Counted from the first letter of the stretch, positions 1 to 12,884 are shown. The stretch: 64,000 nt of DNA from Flaccisagitta enflata (GCA_965153355.1 OZ231126.1:65658001-65722000); one strand, 5' to 3'. A program made the numbers and translations. Notes: generated by a model not told the origin, from the letters alone.

Positions 1-1552
1 CAATCATAATTCGTGTTAAAAAATTCTATCTCTGAAGATTGAAGCTGAAATACGATAAAAGGAAGGGGGGGGTAAGAAGGGAATATCGTCTCCGCGGAAA
101 TGTAATCAGGTACGGAACAAATGAATGAAATGTTATTAAGTACGGCACGGCAAAAATTAATGACTTGAAAATATGCCGGCGGGATTGTGGTTAGCACATG
201 TTAAAAAGAGAAACCGACTTATGCAATATGTTGATGAAGTTAATCGTCAATATTTGGGTTGTTCAAAACCCGCAGAATTAGGTAAGTACATGTTAGTCCC
301 TTGATAACGTTACATAAGACTAGCGACATCGGATTGATAAATTCAGTGACCCCTAAACAGATAAGAAAGAAAGGAGCAAACATTCAATCGAGAGAAGCAA
401 TCACACCGTATGCTACAAGGCCAATCAAGAGTAAAATGCTTTGTTTTTTAGCCGGATGCACGTAACTATTACCCACTACGTCAATTAGGCGGTCGGTTGT
501 TCTGTCCATATGTCCGAGGATAATCCGAAAATGTGTTTTCCAAACTCTTCGTTTAATCCGAAGATATTACAATACAGTGTTGCACAGTCGTAAAACCCTA
601 ACACCCAGAAACCCTGGCAAGGAAACGCCATTTATGGTCCACTTCATTTCTGGTAGTCGAGCTGCCAAATTCAATAAAAGTATTGAACGTACTTGCCCCT
701 TTCCCAGCCCTTTCCCTAATTGTACACTATGGTTCCCTATCCTAACCTTGAAACAATAAAAGTCATAACTCATCAGTCCAGCCACAGAAGAGAAAGACGC
801 AAGCAATCCCAAAATCACAGTACAGAAAGAATCACACAATCAAGTCCCCTTGTTAAGAAGAAAGTGGTACATAGTCCAGGTATAATTAATTAATTATGCA
901 CTAGCTTGGCGTCAGCTTCAGGCTAAATCGCCGATCCCTTAAAGCCTGGCTCAGAAAACAGAGCCGACCGATAAAGTAAATGGATGTGAATATATCAGGT
1001 TGATTGAGCCGACTTGGGAACGAGACATAACTCGCCGATGTAGATGACTTCTGACTCAGAAATTTCGAGTCAAATTAGTAGGCCTAACTCGACAAATCTA
1101 CCAAGTCCTTCAACGTCACATTGAACAATGATCATGCACAGACGCTTCAGCGAAGAAATCAAAGATTCGAAAAAGGCGCCCGACGTCAACATACGGACAG
1201 TCGACTCTTCAGCCGTGGAGCTGCAATTCATAATGAAAGTAAGAGGTGGACTAGGAGGCAAAATACTGACATTACTCGCAATAACAAGCCGTTAACACTT
1301 TCGAGTGAGACGCGATTTTGAAAGCATTGATTTCATCGAAGCAGCAGGCGTTGAAGTTGGTGTTGCTGTAGTTGTTGTTGTTGTTGTTGTTTCAGGAGGC
1401 ATTATCACAAAGACGCGTGTAGAGGACGAGGAGAAAAACCCCGAGGCTACATTTACATCGGCGGAGCGTCGTAAAGGGAGAAAGGGGGCAGGGATGAAAC
1501 AAAAAGGGTTTGAGGATGGCGGAGACCACAAAGATATTATCTTCATTTAATT
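1..1552. other. Flank downstream of par-6; no gene recognised
   Basis: This stretch follows the par-6 stop codon on the minus strand and probably begins with its 3' untranslated region. It contains a short (GTT)n run near 1370-1392. Both strands give only short open frames without recognisable domains. I see no RNA gene or mobile element here. Confidence 0.4.
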
Positions 1553-2104
1553 TCACAAACTGAGTATGGGCGTAGGTTCATTCCTCAGCGCCGCCGAGGA
1601 GGGAGAGTACGAATCGCCGCTGGCGTCGCTTTTGTCGCTCTTCAACGAGGCAGAGTTCCGATCGCTCGTCTTTTGTTTGTTATTGTTATTGGTAATGACG
1701 CTTTTGGCGGCGTTTTCCACAACGTCCCTGGACGACAGCACGCCGTTGGGAGTGGATCGTCCACCGACGCCGCTTTTCCGCTGTTGGTTGGCGCCGCCGC
1801 TGCCGATGGAAGAGGCGTTACTCTTGGCACTTCCGCCTCGGCTCCTCGTTGACGTCGTCGTCGTCGTCAATTTGCCCTCGTTATTATTTGCAACGACACC
1901 GCCGACGCCTCCATTGTTTCTGGCGCTGTCCCGATGGGAACCGAACGATTTGCCGGAGCCTATGCTGCGCCGATCGCCGCTGCCGATGCTGCTGCCGACG
2001 CCGCTGCCGGAATTGAGTCGTTTCACGGCCGACTTGGCTTTGGCGTCTTCCACGTGATCGCGGACGAGATCCTCGTCTTCGTCGTCGTACTCTTCGTTGC
2101 GGTC
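1553..2104 (-). CDS. par-6: PAR-6 polarity protein, last coding exon
   Basis: Terminal exon of the PAR-6 homologue. The minus-strand acceptor (ttgctttag before 2104) opens an acidic segment (DRNEEYDDEDEDL), followed by about 160 residues rich in Ser, Gly and Asn and ending in TPILSL and a TGA stop. It joins the preceding exon in phase 0. The region has no folded domain, as is usual for the variable C-terminal tail of PAR-6. The short hydrophobic end could be a PDZ ligand, which is inference. Identity rests on continuity with the PDZ exon rather than on this exon alone. Confidence 0.75.
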   Translation of the reverse strand, partial: DRNEEYDDEDEDLVRDHVEDAKAKSAVKRLNSGSGVGSSIGSGDRRSIGSGKSFGSHRDSARNNGGVGGVVANNNEGKLTTTTTSTRSRGGSAKSNASSIGSGGANQQRKSGVGGRSTPNGVLSSRDVVENAAKSVITNNNNKQKTSDRNSASLKSDKSDASGDSYSPSSAALRNEPTPILSL

Positions 2105-2335
2105 CTAAAGCAAAGATTTGCAGACAGGTTTTGCTTTTAGACAAAAAGATACAAAAAAATCATAGATAAATAAAAACAGCAACACAAGAGTTTTTTTGGG
2201 GGAGAGTGGAAACTGATCCTCGACATTGAACTGAGCTGTTAGCTTTCTGTTACAAAGTATGTAGATATCTTTAGATCTATGTCGGTTGTAGATGCTAACT
2301 AGCGACAAGCGTTACAATAAAAGTAAAACCTTTAC

Positions 2336-2545
2336 CTCATCATCCTCTCCATCCCCGCCACATCGTTCCCTGACGTCATCCTGCCTTCCATTGGGAGACA
2401 AGGCCAATGACGTCATCACGTCTTTCACTTCGTCAGAGTCACTCGAAGCGCCGGAAACGCCGGAAGCCGCCGACAACGTCGACATCTTCGAAACACGACC
2501 AGGAGCATCGCGAGATAAGGTGTAGTTCTGATTCACGGGTTTCAC
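2336..2545 (-). CDS. par-6: PAR-6, exon after the PDZ domain
   Basis: A 210-nt exon, exactly 70 codons, phase 0 at both ends. Its acceptor is ctatttag and its donor GTAAAG, both read on the minus strand. It begins VKPVNQNYTLS, which matches the strongly conserved VKPANQ that closes the PAR-6 PDZ domain. The rest is a Ser/Asp-rich linker (SAASGVSGASSDSDE). The upstream intron (2546-3480) is almost entirely CT repeat on the sense strand. Confidence 0.85.
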
Positions 2546-2562
2546 CTAAATAGGGAGGGAAA

Positions 2563-2598
2563 ATGGTTCTGATATTACCGAATCAAGAGAGCGAGAGC

Positions 2599-2651
<53 letters not shown>

Positions 2652-3251
2652 CGAGAGCGAGAGCGAGAGAGAGAGAAGGCGAGAGAGAGAAGGCGAGAGA
2701 GAGAAGGCGAGAGAGAGAAGGCGAGAGAGAGAAGGCGAGAGAGAGAAGGCGAGAGAGAGAGGGCGAGAGAGAGAGGGCGAGAGAGAGAGGGCGAGAGAGA
2801 GAGGGCGAGAGAGGCGAGAGAGGCAGAGAGAGAGAGGGCGAGAGAGAGAGAAGCGAGAGAGAGAGGGCGAGAGAGAGAGGAGAGAGAGAGAGAGGGAGAG
2901 AGAGAGAGAGAGAGAGAGAGGGAATGAGAGAGGAGGAGAGAGAGAGGGGAGAGAGGAGGGAGAGAAGGAGAGAGAGAGGGCGAGAGAGAGAGGGCGAGAG
3001 AGAGAGGGCGAGAGAGAGAGGGCGAGAGAGAGAGGGCGAGAGAGAGAGGGCGAGAGAGAGAGGGCGAGAGAGAGAGGGCGAGAGAGAGAGGGCGAGAGAG
3101 AGAGGGCGAGAGAGAGAGGGCGAGAGAGACTAAGAGAGGCAGTATGAGAGAGGCAATCTGAGAGGGAGAGAGAGTGAGAGAGTGAGAGAGTGAGAGAGAG
3201 AGAAGGAGAGAGAGAAGGAGAGAGAGAAGGAGAGAGAGAAGGAGAGAGAGA

Positions 3252-3340
<89 letters not shown>
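2563..3340. repeat. (GA)n / GAGAGAGGGC compound microsatellite in a par-6 intron
   Basis: About 780 bp of GA dinucleotides broken by regular 10-14-bp units of the type gagagagagggc. It fills the intron between the two upstream par-6 exons. Long open frames of Arg-Glu or Ser-Leu across it are artefacts of the repeat. Confidence 0.95.
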
Positions 3341-3480
3341 GGTGAGTGAGAAAGCGGGAGAGCGAGAGACAGACCAAGAGCGACAGAGACAGGCAGGCAG
3401 AGCAAGATAGAATGAGAGACGGACAGCCAGCCAGAAAGAGAGACAGAATGAGAGAAAGACGTAGAGGTTACCCATCTCAC

Positions 3481-3689
3481 CGTAATAATGAGGTTGGAAC
3501 TGTTGGCAATCATCATATCGGTGACTTGATCGAGAGTCTTCCCGGCGACCTCGATGCCGTTGACCTCCAATACTTCGTCGTTGACGGATAACAGTCCCGT
3601 CGATTCTGCCAAGCCCCCTGGGACCAGCCGAGAGATGAAGATGCCAGGCAATTTCGTTAAACCCGTTTCGGTAACGCGCACGCTTACAC
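3481..3689 (-). CDS. par-6: PAR-6 polarity protein, PDZ-domain exon
   Basis: PAR-6 is the adaptor that, with aPKC, PAR-3 and Cdc42-GTP, sets up apical or anterior cortical polarity. This 209-nt exon encodes most of its PDZ domain and is nearly identical to fly and vertebrate PAR-6, with the signatures [37 protein letters not shown] and [11 protein letters not shown]. The acceptor ccctctcag precedes 3689 and the donor GTGAGA follows 3481. Phase 0 leads into the VKP exon at 2545. The upstream parts expected in PAR-6 (PB1 and semi-CRIB) are not recognisable in this window, so the gene is partial here or its 5' exons are hidden in long introns. Confidence 0.95.
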
Positions 3690-3699
3690 CTGAGAGGGA

Positions 3700-5900
3700 A
3701 GCGAAAGTTAATGGATGGTAAAGTGTATCTGAAAGTGAAACCATTAGCGAGGAAGCCAGTTCTGTACACACTCTTCTTCCCATTTTTTTATGTTAGAACT
3801 TTCTTAAACCAAAAATAACACCCTCTGCCCAACGAGTAGAGGTGGCAAGACAGTAGCGAGGAATTGCGAGTAAGGTAAATAGGACAGCCAACTTTTCTAC
3901 CTAGTTTACTGTTAACATAAGTCGACGCAAGCTGGATCTGTCGAATTACTCAATCCATTGTAGCCACCAGCGCACAGAGAGAGGAATAGGAGGGCAAAAG
4001 CGAAAGGGGCGTTTGTTGGCAGAATAGTTTGTTAAATTCACAAATTGCTGATAGGTGTCTATTAATCTTGGGTTGCAAAAAAATGGCAAACCCCAACGAG
4101 AGAGCATCTTTAAAACGCAGAATAAAATTGCTGTCCAACTTTGCCTCTCTTCTCCCTTTCCTTTGAGTATCATAGGAAGATCCTCCTACCATAAGCCTTG
4201 GTTAAGTATCCAACTCAAGGGTATCCGTTCCCATCCTCTCATAGGCTGATTGCAAGAGACAAATTAGTCATGAATCTTATTCTTTGCTCCCGATTTTTTC
4301 TTTGGGTCACAAATGGAAAAAATTACTATGATGCAATGAGCAGGGTGGCAGAAAATTCTATAGGTCCGAGGCACAGGTCTTCGCAGCGTTATAAATCCGA
4401 CTTAAAAAAAAATCAACTGTTATTATGTAAATATTGCATAAACTACTAGTTTTCTGCATCTTACCTTTAATTTTATGGAAACTAAGAGTTCTCACGTCAA
4501 TTAAATAAATGATCAAACCTAAAACCGTATGAATCCTGATTTTTCCATTTTTCTCTTTTTTTCTCTTCTTTTCCCCGATTTTTTTCTATTATCAAATCTA
4601 TAAGTCCGACTTTTGAGCTATAGTTCCGAGGCACAATGTGCCAAGTGTGCCCCTGTTTCTGCCACCCTGGCAATGAGTATTCCATGTGCATTTTCTCCTG
4701 AATTAGCAAAAACTGCTTCTTGAAGTTGCACATCCAGAGTTGTAATTGGCATAGATATAGGCCGATTAAAGTCTTTCCGTGGCAAAGGGCGGCAATGAAA
4801 TTTTTTCTCTCCTCCATTGAAGTCAATGGAGGATTTCGACTTTGAATAACCATAACATTGATATACATTGAAATTTTACCATGTAATTTGGTAACAGCAT
4901 CCCGTTAAACCATGTCTCACCATGCCTTTTTTGCGCGGTTTGACTAGAATTGGCTTCACTGTGCAGCGGGTGGGCGGGACCACAAGTGTCAAGGACAGAC
5001 CGCCAAAAACAACATTGCCTTTGATATCTAGATTATCCTTGGATAGCTACATCATCATTTGGTAATTTGTGCACTATACAGGGATATGCTGACTACCTTA
5101 TGTCTTTCTATTTTGGGTTGACATGGAATGTTTGAGGGAATGTCTCATTCAGTGGAAAGGATTTTGATTTAAGGTTGTGGGTTGCATGAGCCTTTTACAA
5201 TGGGAAGATCAGATGGATGTGAGGGATTGGGATCAGAGCCCACGGTTCAGCACAATGATCTGGTACTCTTTCTTTTCAGTGGCACTTGTAGCAAACAGGT
5301 TAAAATCACTTTTTTTTTCTTTCTGGTTTGATTGTTGTCTTGAATTATTTCATGATAATGTTAAGGCAGACTTAGTTGTTTTGATTACTAAAGATAGTTG
5401 TGATGGGTCCGGATTAAACACCAGTGAGAGCTCCAAAGGCTCTCATCCTTTTGTAAATTAGGGTTGAGTAGTAATGTTGTCCAACTTTCATAGAAAATCC
5501 CAGGACGTCTTTTGTTTCCATCTGTTTCAACCAAGAACAAAATTATCCAAAAGGGCACACTACCCATTCGACTTAGAAACGAGACAAAATGACAACACAT
5601 TCCGTCTCAGTCGAGTCCGGCAAGGGACGTTGGATAATAGAAAGAGAAAAAACCTGTTCCTCTTCCTGGTTTAGGCTGTTCCCTCTCTCTCGAGACTGAG
5701 TAATAGAGGTGCACCGGCTCAAAAAAGAGAGACGCGAACTTCCCTCTCTCTTTTCCCAATTCCCCTTCTCGAAACCTGAGAGTGAGATTCAGGTAAAACT
5801 TAAAAGCGCAGGAGAGGGTTTTTTTTTCAAACTGAACATTGAGGAACATTGAGGTTGAGGAAAGCGACCAGAACTTTCTTATTATCTCGTCGTCTTACGT
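3700..5900. other. No gene recognised
   Basis: Unique, moderately AT-rich sequence upstream of the par-6 PDZ exon, presumably intron. I looked for the PAR-6 CRIB and PB1 segments on the minus strand and did not find them. Open frames here are short and without recognisable domains. Confidence 0.4.
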
Positions 5901-5905
5901 CACAG

Positions 5906-6055
5906 TCGGTGCGCGCTGCAGATTAATCAGCACTGATAAGATATGTAGGAACTACGTGGCCATATCAACGGCAAAACACTTGTACAAGAACGTCAAGCAG
6001 CTGGCGAAAATGGCCCAGGATGAACTTATAGAAGATCAAGATATCACGCAATGTA
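5906..6055 (+). CDS. Candidate internal exon, unidentified protein
   Basis: A 150-nt open segment bounded by a good acceptor (tctcgtcgtcttacgtcacag) and a good donor (GTACGT), entering and leaving in phase 1. The reading GARCRLISTDKICRNY followed by HLYKNVKQLAKMAQDELIED looks like an amphipathic helical protein. I do not recognise the family. It could belong to the plus-strand gene whose exons lie further on, because the exon at 11001 accepts phase 1, but that link is untested. Confidence 0.35.
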
Positions 6056-6727
6056 GTACGTAATTAAGTCTTCCAAACGCTGTTTGCCGAAAGCCAATTT
6101 CATGTCGACATGCGACAAGATAGGCGGTTGCTTCAAGCTCTCTCTCATCTCGACCCTGCGGCAGACTCAGTTTCTACACATACTGGCACGCACGCACGCG
6201 CGTGTGTGCGTGACGGTCTCAGTCTCGTAGTTTGTAGGTCAGAGCAAATGAGATGTTTCTATGACAAGCCATCGATGGTATTCGGAGAAAAGCACTCTCT
6301 TACACGCGCATACACGATTAGTGCGGGTTTAGACGCTGGTGTCCAACATAACCCCAATAATATGCCACTAACAATTACAAGAAAGCAATGTTTACAAGGT
6401 TTTGAAACGACTGCAAACGTTGTCGTTGCCTAGCTTCAAACAATCACGAGGGTATTTGAATCAAACTACCATTGCAAAGATTCTTCAGTTCAATTATGTC
6501 TTGCTCATACCCAACAAAACCACAACACCGATATACCATTTCAATTAGAACGATCGAAAATCGATATCTCAAATGATCCTCGGGAGTGAATTATTTGTTG
6601 CTTTAACACTCATCTCGAGAAAATGATAAAATCCAGAGAAGTCGAACTTGTGCTCATTTCATTTTTACTTTCTAGCCGAAAATTCTTTTTTTTCATTCCC
6701 TCGCAAGCATGATATGAATTGAAGAAA

Positions 6728-6877
6728 AACAAGGCTGGATACACGGCCATCAGTTGCGGACGGGTGGGCAGGAGCGGAAATGCGCGTTTTCCCACTTTTC
6801 GACTCGATGGTGACGGACCGACCGACCGACGGACGGACAAAGCCGCTTATAGAGTTGCGTGTCCGCAACTAAAAACT
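6728..6877 (-). repeat. R1 dispersed repeat copy
   Basis: Reverse-oriented copy: an acaaggctggatacacggcc end, gttgcggac, a (ccga)n core, cttatagag, then gtccgcaacta. The arms carry the GTTGC/GCAAC version, complementary to each other. Confidence 0.8.
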
Positions 6878-7333
6878 CGTTCCTGGGGGCAGTTCACGCC
6901 AGCTTTAAAGAAAACAGACCCTCCGCAGAAAAGATGCTCGAAAGAGGCAAAGAGATAGGAAATAAGACTTATCAAAAATGTTTTGTTTTTTTTATCACTT
7001 ACATTTTATTCTTGTAACCCGAGATGTTTATCTCTATCATCACTTTCCCACTTCAAGTGAAAACGTGAGCAGTTTTAAAGTCAGCTCAGAGGAGGATTCA
7101 TAGCTTTTCAACTCATTCGATATTTGGCAAGAAATATCTGTAAGACGCTGAGACACTTATTTGTATTTCAGATCCCAGGTCAATCCCTCGCTGAAAGAAG
7201 TCGAATTTTATGCTTTCTCGCTTTTCTCCAGGAATACTCGAACGATCCAATTTGAAATTCGGGCAAAATTCAGAACAACGACCCCTCGTTCAATCAAACT
7301 CGGGACAATCGACACAGAAAGAAGGAAGGAAAG

Positions 7334-7336
<3 letters not shown>

Positions 7337-7428
<92 letters not shown>
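7337..7428. repeat. (GA)n microsatellite
   Basis: Uninterrupted GA dinucleotides for about 90 bp, followed by a short (cagA)n run. Confidence 0.95.
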
Positions 7429-7430
<2 letters not shown>

Positions 7431-7583
7431 TCAGACAGACAGACAGACCCACGTAGCAAGAAGAGGGATTAACGAAAGGCGCAGAGATAGAAAGGTAAGA
7501 TAAACGCAAGTGAATGTGTAAAAATATTGCGCGTTCGAACATATTTGTACACTATCGAACTGACAGGAACGCGTTTCAAGTCA

Positions 7584-7787
7584 AGGCCGGATACACGGCT
7601 ACCCGGGTGTCGCGTGCGGGTGGGCAGGGTCATGGGCAGTGATGAAATAGACCAACCAAGCTGTTGGGCATGAGTAGTAGCCCCAAAGCTGTCCGTAAAC
7701 GCCGAAAAAGCAAAGTGTTACCGACAGACCGACGAACCGACCGACGGACAGAGCGGGTTACAGAGTCGCGTGCATGCGACTAAAAAT
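7584..7787 (-). repeat. R1 dispersed repeat copy, long version
   Basis: Carries the aaggccggatacacggct end, gtcgcgtgcgggtgggcagg, a (ccga)n core and a gagtcgcgtgcatgcgacta end, as in the other R1 copies, with a longer central part. Confidence 0.8.
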
Positions 7788-8273
7788 AAATAAAATTTTT
7801 GTGGGGCACGAGCACCGACCGACACGAAATCATGGCGTCGGTCGAAAGAGACACCCTGGGCAGACCAATTCAACAAACACGTACTCTCGTAATAATGTGG
7901 GTGTGATTGCTTTATAATTTCCCAATATTTTTTGGTTTGTGAATTGAGAAAGACTTGGCCAAGAGTTCACTCAAAAAGTCAAAAGGCGCAGTAATATGTC
8001 AAACTATGCCTTAAATCGTAAGTCGTTGGATTTTAACTGGCAATAATTTTCTTTTTGATGAGCGTGGCAACGACGTGCAACGAGATGAATAACAGTAATG
8101 AACGAGCATATTATTTTTACTAAAACAATATCGCACGATTGTCAAGCCGATAATGGTAGAAAATGAGGTTGAAGGGCTAATCTGTCGGCCCTTCCGTTCG
8201 TCCGTCCGACCTCCAGTCCCACTCGTTTGGACATCCAAGCCTCCTTGTAAATTCAGACGAAGAAAAATGTTTT

Positions 8274-8396
8274 TTAGGTGCGACAATGCACCTCTATAAC
8301 TGGCTGTGTCCGTCGGTCGGTTGGTTGGTCCGTTGGGTAACGCATTTGTTCGACGATCCTCACGTCGCACCTTATTGGCCTACCTGGCCTTGTTGG
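8274..8396 (+). repeat. R1 repeat, GGTGCGAC subfamily
   Basis: Starts aggtgcgacaatgcacct, has ctctataactggctgtgtccgt with tcggttggt units, and ends cgtcgcacctta plus a ggccttgtt end. All three complementary arms differ from the AGTCGCGGAC subfamily yet still pair with each other. Confidence 0.75.
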
Positions 8397-10335
8397 TACT
8401 TCATTTACCACAGTAAATCCGTGATGGACGTCATCAAAAACAAAAAGACTGCCTCAACCAAAAAATCGTATCCCCCCTCAAAAAAAAAACTTGCAGCAAT
8501 GGACAAGGTCGAGCTTCCCCCCTCCCCCCCAAAAAAAATCATATCCTCTCCTCCATCTGCCGTATATCCCCATCCCCTTCAGGCAAATCCCGCTCCGACG
8601 CTCTCCACATTTTTGGCCTCCACTTGTTTTGGATTCCAGTTTTAAACTAAACAATTCAACATCAAAATCATTATTTCTTTTGCCAAGAGACGAGCGAAAA
8701 AACTTTTTTCTCGGTTCAAAGATTGAATCTTTACAAGATAATTCATGGACCGGGATGATGGGAGGGGGTTGTACTGGTAGCAAGGTGTTTAAATCTGGAT
8801 TAGAAAGAGAGTGGTCCTCATGAAATCCCTTCGCAGTACACCCAGGAGAGCGCAAACCTTATAATCCAGGGGTGTATGTAGTACCATGACCTTCAATTAA
8901 TTCTCCCTCCCCCTTTGATTTTTGCCCCACAGTAACAAATTCTATGATTTTCTTCCCTATATAGTAATAAAGTGATTTTAAGGTTTACATAGTGTTAAAT
9001 TATAATTTACTGACCAGTTTGGAAATGGGGAATGAAATCCGTACATACGTCCATTCATCCCCCCCCCCCCCCCGCCCCATTCTCAGGGCTTTGTCTCCTT
9101 TGGGTCTATTCTAACCTGAATTCTGCCAAATTGCCCAAAACCAAGCAATATGGCTCAAATTTAAGCAAAATGGCCCAAATCCAAGTAGAATGGCCCACAT
9201 CCAAGCAAAATGGTATCAGAAGCCAGAATATAGGTCTAAGGGGCCAAGATAATGGACCTTGGGCCAGAATTAAGGGTTTTCGATTTCCTGGTCAGATTTG
9301 GGCCATTCTGATTGGATTTTGGCCATTTTGCTTAGATTTGGGCCACATTGCTTGGTTCTGGGCTATTTGGCAGAAATTGGGTCAGAATAGGCCCCAAAGG
9401 AGACTAGGCCCTAAGAATAGGGTGGGGGGGCGGACATACATATGGACAGATTCCCATGTTCTACAAAACTTCGTCCCTTTCAAGGCCGCTGCCCATAAAT
9501 TCCATTTTATGGTTAACTCTCTCGATTTGAAAATATCATGAATTTTACTGATCTTTTTTAAGTCACAGTGCAAACAAAGACGAAATTTGACCAGTCAAAG
9601 GGTGATGAAAATGAAGTTTACATATTCATGAATTTTTTTTTATCATTCTTTAAAATAGTATATGGGCTGTTAAAAAATAAAAAATCAATGCAAAATCTTT
9701 TTTCGTTTAAGCGCTATATCAAGAAATAAAATTAAAAAAATTGTTAAATTAAGGCCAACTTCAAAAGCAATTTTTGTGTTTTAAGCGCTCCCATTTTGAT
9801 GAAATTTGACATGGAGGTAGTACTTGATGTGAAGTACCTCCAGTGAAAATTGGTCTACTTTAAGGGGGTAATAACAGCATTTTTCATTAATATTACAAAA
9901 AAAACATAGTTTTTTTTTAAATTTAGATACCTGAAAATTATCACACATTAATTTCTTTTTCTATACAACTTATTTAGAGTCCATTTGATGTGCATGCCAA
10001 GTGTCAGGGCTACGAATCAACTTTTGGAAAGCTTGTAGAGTGAAAAAGGGCTTCAAATTAGTAAATTTTGTAATTTTTGGTTGACAGCCCTTAAATGAAT
10101 TATTATATAACACCCAAAAATGCCTCCCAGGGTCATGAACATTTTACAGGCATCACCAACAGACCCCTTAAGGAATTTTGGTCTATGGTTTATAAGTCCC
10201 TGCAATGCCATATCAAAATTTTCAAAATTATGTTCTAAGAACATCAAAAAACTTTCCTCAATTGACATTGGTCATAAGAGTAGAAAAAACGAGCCCGGGC
10301 GGGCAACTCTATTCGTCATCAGCGCGATACACTTT

Positions 10336-10458
10336 TTTAGGTGCGACAAAGCACCTCTATAACTGGCTGTGTCCGTCTGTCGGTCGGTCGGTCGGTTGGG
10401 TAACGCATTCGTTCGACGATCCACACGTCGCACCTTATTGGCCTACTTGGCCTTGTTT
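10336..10458 (+). repeat. R1 repeat, GGTGCGAC subfamily
   Basis: Nearly the same sequence as the copy at 8274, including aggtgcgacaaagcacct and cgtcgcacctta with the ggccttgtt end. Confidence 0.75.
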
Positions 10459-11000
10459 TATAAGAGACAACATTTTTCAACTCAGCCTGGATGTTCTTAA
10501 ATTTTTTGCTGTTTTGAGGCTCAAATTCTCTTAAATTGTTCTTGTTTTTTCAATGCGTGAAATATGGAAAACCATGCAAAAATACGCTATTTATATGGAA
10601 AACACTGTATAGATACACTATTTCGTAGTGTTCTATGTATCTTCAATTGAAAACTTGTTAGTTACTATAAAACTTGAAATATCTAGTTCAATGTGACAAA
10701 ACAAAACCAAAAACGAAAGTCTTTTCCTGAAAAATTTACAATTTTTTTTTAAAAAGTTTAAGGATTGTCATATGTTTTATGAAGAGACTCAAAAAATATT
10801 TTCTAAAAAATTTCCAAAAGTGAATCTCAGCCTGGGTACACATCTCGAATTGCCCTGCAGTTTTCCTCCCCGTCCGCCCGCGGATTTATGATAGTTCCCG
10901 GCTTCAAACTTTCTCTTCTCAATGCTAGCGCATGCTTAGAAAAAACCAAAACTTTATAGTAGCGGTATTAGTTTGACCGAGGCTTTCTGTTGCAACTCAG

Positions 11001-11091
11001 ATATTCATGTTTATGTGGACAGAAGAAGATTTGCATACAAAAGTTTTCGGGGCGGTTTCCCGGCTTCTTTTGGAGCCCCAGACGGGAATCA
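11001..11091 (+). CDS. Candidate small exon, possibly start of a Rel homology domain
   Basis: A 91-nt open segment between a good acceptor (ttctgttgcaactcag) and a strong donor (GTAAGC). Read in phase 1 it gives VDRRRFAYKSFRGGFPASFG, which loosely resembles the FRFRY...HGxLPGA recognition loop of Rel/NF-kB proteins. Two other frames are also open. The exon leaves in phase 2, whereas the candidate Rel exon at 17667 starts in phase 0, so an extra exon would be needed between them. The call is tentative. Confidence 0.25.
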
Positions 11092-11205
11092 GTAAGCTTC
11101 ATTTTCAGAGTAAAATCTATAGTGAAGATCTAGAGAACGAGAGATGTCGCGTAACTTACAACGAAAATACGAGCATGATTATACTTATACGAACACTGCA
11201 GTGAA

Positions 11206-11212
<7 letters not shown>

Positions 11213-11240
<28 letters not shown>

Positions 11241-11350
11241 CACATATGTAGACAGACACACATATGTAGACAGACACACAGACTTAGACAGACACACAGA
11301 CGTAGACAGACACACAGACGTAGACACACAGATGTAGATAAACACACAGA
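11213..11350. repeat. (CAGA)n / cacacagacgtagacaga short tandem repeat
   Basis: About 140 bp of cagacagaca followed by 16-18-bp units of the type gacagacacacagacgta. Confidence 0.85.
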
Positions 11351-11429
11351 CGTAGACAGATCCACAAAAACTCAACTAGTCCTTTTTTGGGGGAAGTTCG
11401 AAATTGCATTAGACACTCGTGTAACTCTG

Positions 11430-11465
11430 TTTGTGTGAGTGTTAGTGTGTGTGTGTGTGTGAGTG

Positions 11466-11522
<57 letters not shown>
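11430..11522. repeat. (GT)n microsatellite
   Basis: GT dinucleotides with a gagtgtta interruption repeated twice at the left end. Confidence 0.95.
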
Positions 11523-12029
11523 CTCTCTGTCTCTGTCGCTCTCTCTCTCTCAGTACTCTAAGCGTATCGGTCGATCACTCCATCCCATAGAAAAGTGTGA
11601 CATATTTCCTTTGTCTGCATGTCATCAGCTTTGCGATTGGAAACTAATCTTGCCTAAAAACTGGTCATACTGATAAAAAATGACTATGAATCAGTCCGCC
11701 CCGAAATTGTAAAAATGAACCGGGCTTTGTCTTCAATCGTTTTCCGTCCTGAGCAATAGAAACTAGCAACAATGGAAACTGAATACTGAATTGATGGTCA
11801 GCGATGGAGAATTTGTTTCAAAATGAAGTAAGGGGAAAGAGCTAGATGGGAAAAAAGCTCCGGGGCGGACCGGGGCGGAGCGGACCGGAAAAATGAGCCA
11901 TCGTGCTTGCTATTTCGAAGGGTGGGGTATTCTCTTATTCTGTTCTTAAAATTTTGGCAAATCTCAGCCTCATGTCTCTTATAAACTGGTCTCTTATAAA
12001 AAAAAAGTGTATAAGAGGAAGCGTAACGG

Positions 12030-12112
12030 ACATACCTAGGGACCGATGGACCGACAGACCGACGGATGGACAGACAGACCCTCTTATAGAGATGCGATGA
12101 CGCATCTTAATA
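12030..12112 (-). repeat. R1-like repeat fragment
   Basis: Carries gaccgatggaccgacagacc, then ccctcttatagagatgcgat and gacgcatctt, the right-hand half of the R1 pattern in reverse orientation, with its own arm variant (gatgcg/cgcatc). Confidence 0.6.
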
Positions 12113-12177
12113 GAGTGAAAAGGGTAGAGGCATAAGTATTTGCAGAATGGAGACACCGGACAATAAGCAAAAGTTCT

Positions 12178-12304
12178 TTGCAGACACGTTACTCTATAAG
12201 AGGCTTTGTCCGTTGGTCCGTTGGTCCGTCCGTCAGCATGAGTCGCATTTCCGCCCCTGCCCACCCGTCCGCAACTGGTGGCTGTGTATCAGGCCTTGTT
12301 CCTA
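12178..12304 (+). repeat. R1 dispersed repeat copy
   Basis: Carries ctctataagaggctttgtcc, gttggtccgt units, gcccctgcccacccgtccgc and a ggctgtgtatcaggccttgt end. Confidence 0.75.
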
Positions 12305-12779
12305 TTTTCATTTTTCTTCCGTATTTGTTTCGCGAAAAACATTTCCAGCGTCATGCAAATTAGGATAAGAGGCAACATTTCTGTTTGTCTATCGAGTGGT
12401 CTCTCTGTCCGTTTTTCTTTCAATGTATGCATAAATGTCCATAATTGTACATTTTGGTAACGTTCTGGGCCCCCGCTATTCATTCGTAATGACTTCTACG
12501 AAGCAGGATCTTAACTAGGTTTACCTCAACTTTTCATTTGATCCCCATTCACTCAGATTCACCATCCTCATCTGGTGTAAGTCTTAACAGAAGCTAGACC
12601 GAAACACTACACTGCTATGTCAGTCCGACTGTCTCCCTCTGTCTGTTTCCTATTGTCTCTCTCCATTTGTCTATCTCCGTCAGTTTGTAAGTCTGTTTTT
12701 CTGCCAGCCTGTCTCCGTTTTTTTGTCTGTCGGTATCTCTGCCAGCCTCTATCTCCTCCTAGCTCTTTTACCGTCTCCG

Positions 12780-12884
<105 letters not shown>

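Larger units (their letters stand above)
6060..10990. other. Repeat-bearing intergenic or intronic DNA
   Basis: Contains four R1-family repeats (listed separately), a (GA)n run at about 7337-7428, and an imperfect minisatellite around 9120-9400 built on gggcca/ttttgg motifs. No supported gene. AT-rich stretches (9540-10340, 10560-10800) show no clear coding potential. Confidence 0.4.
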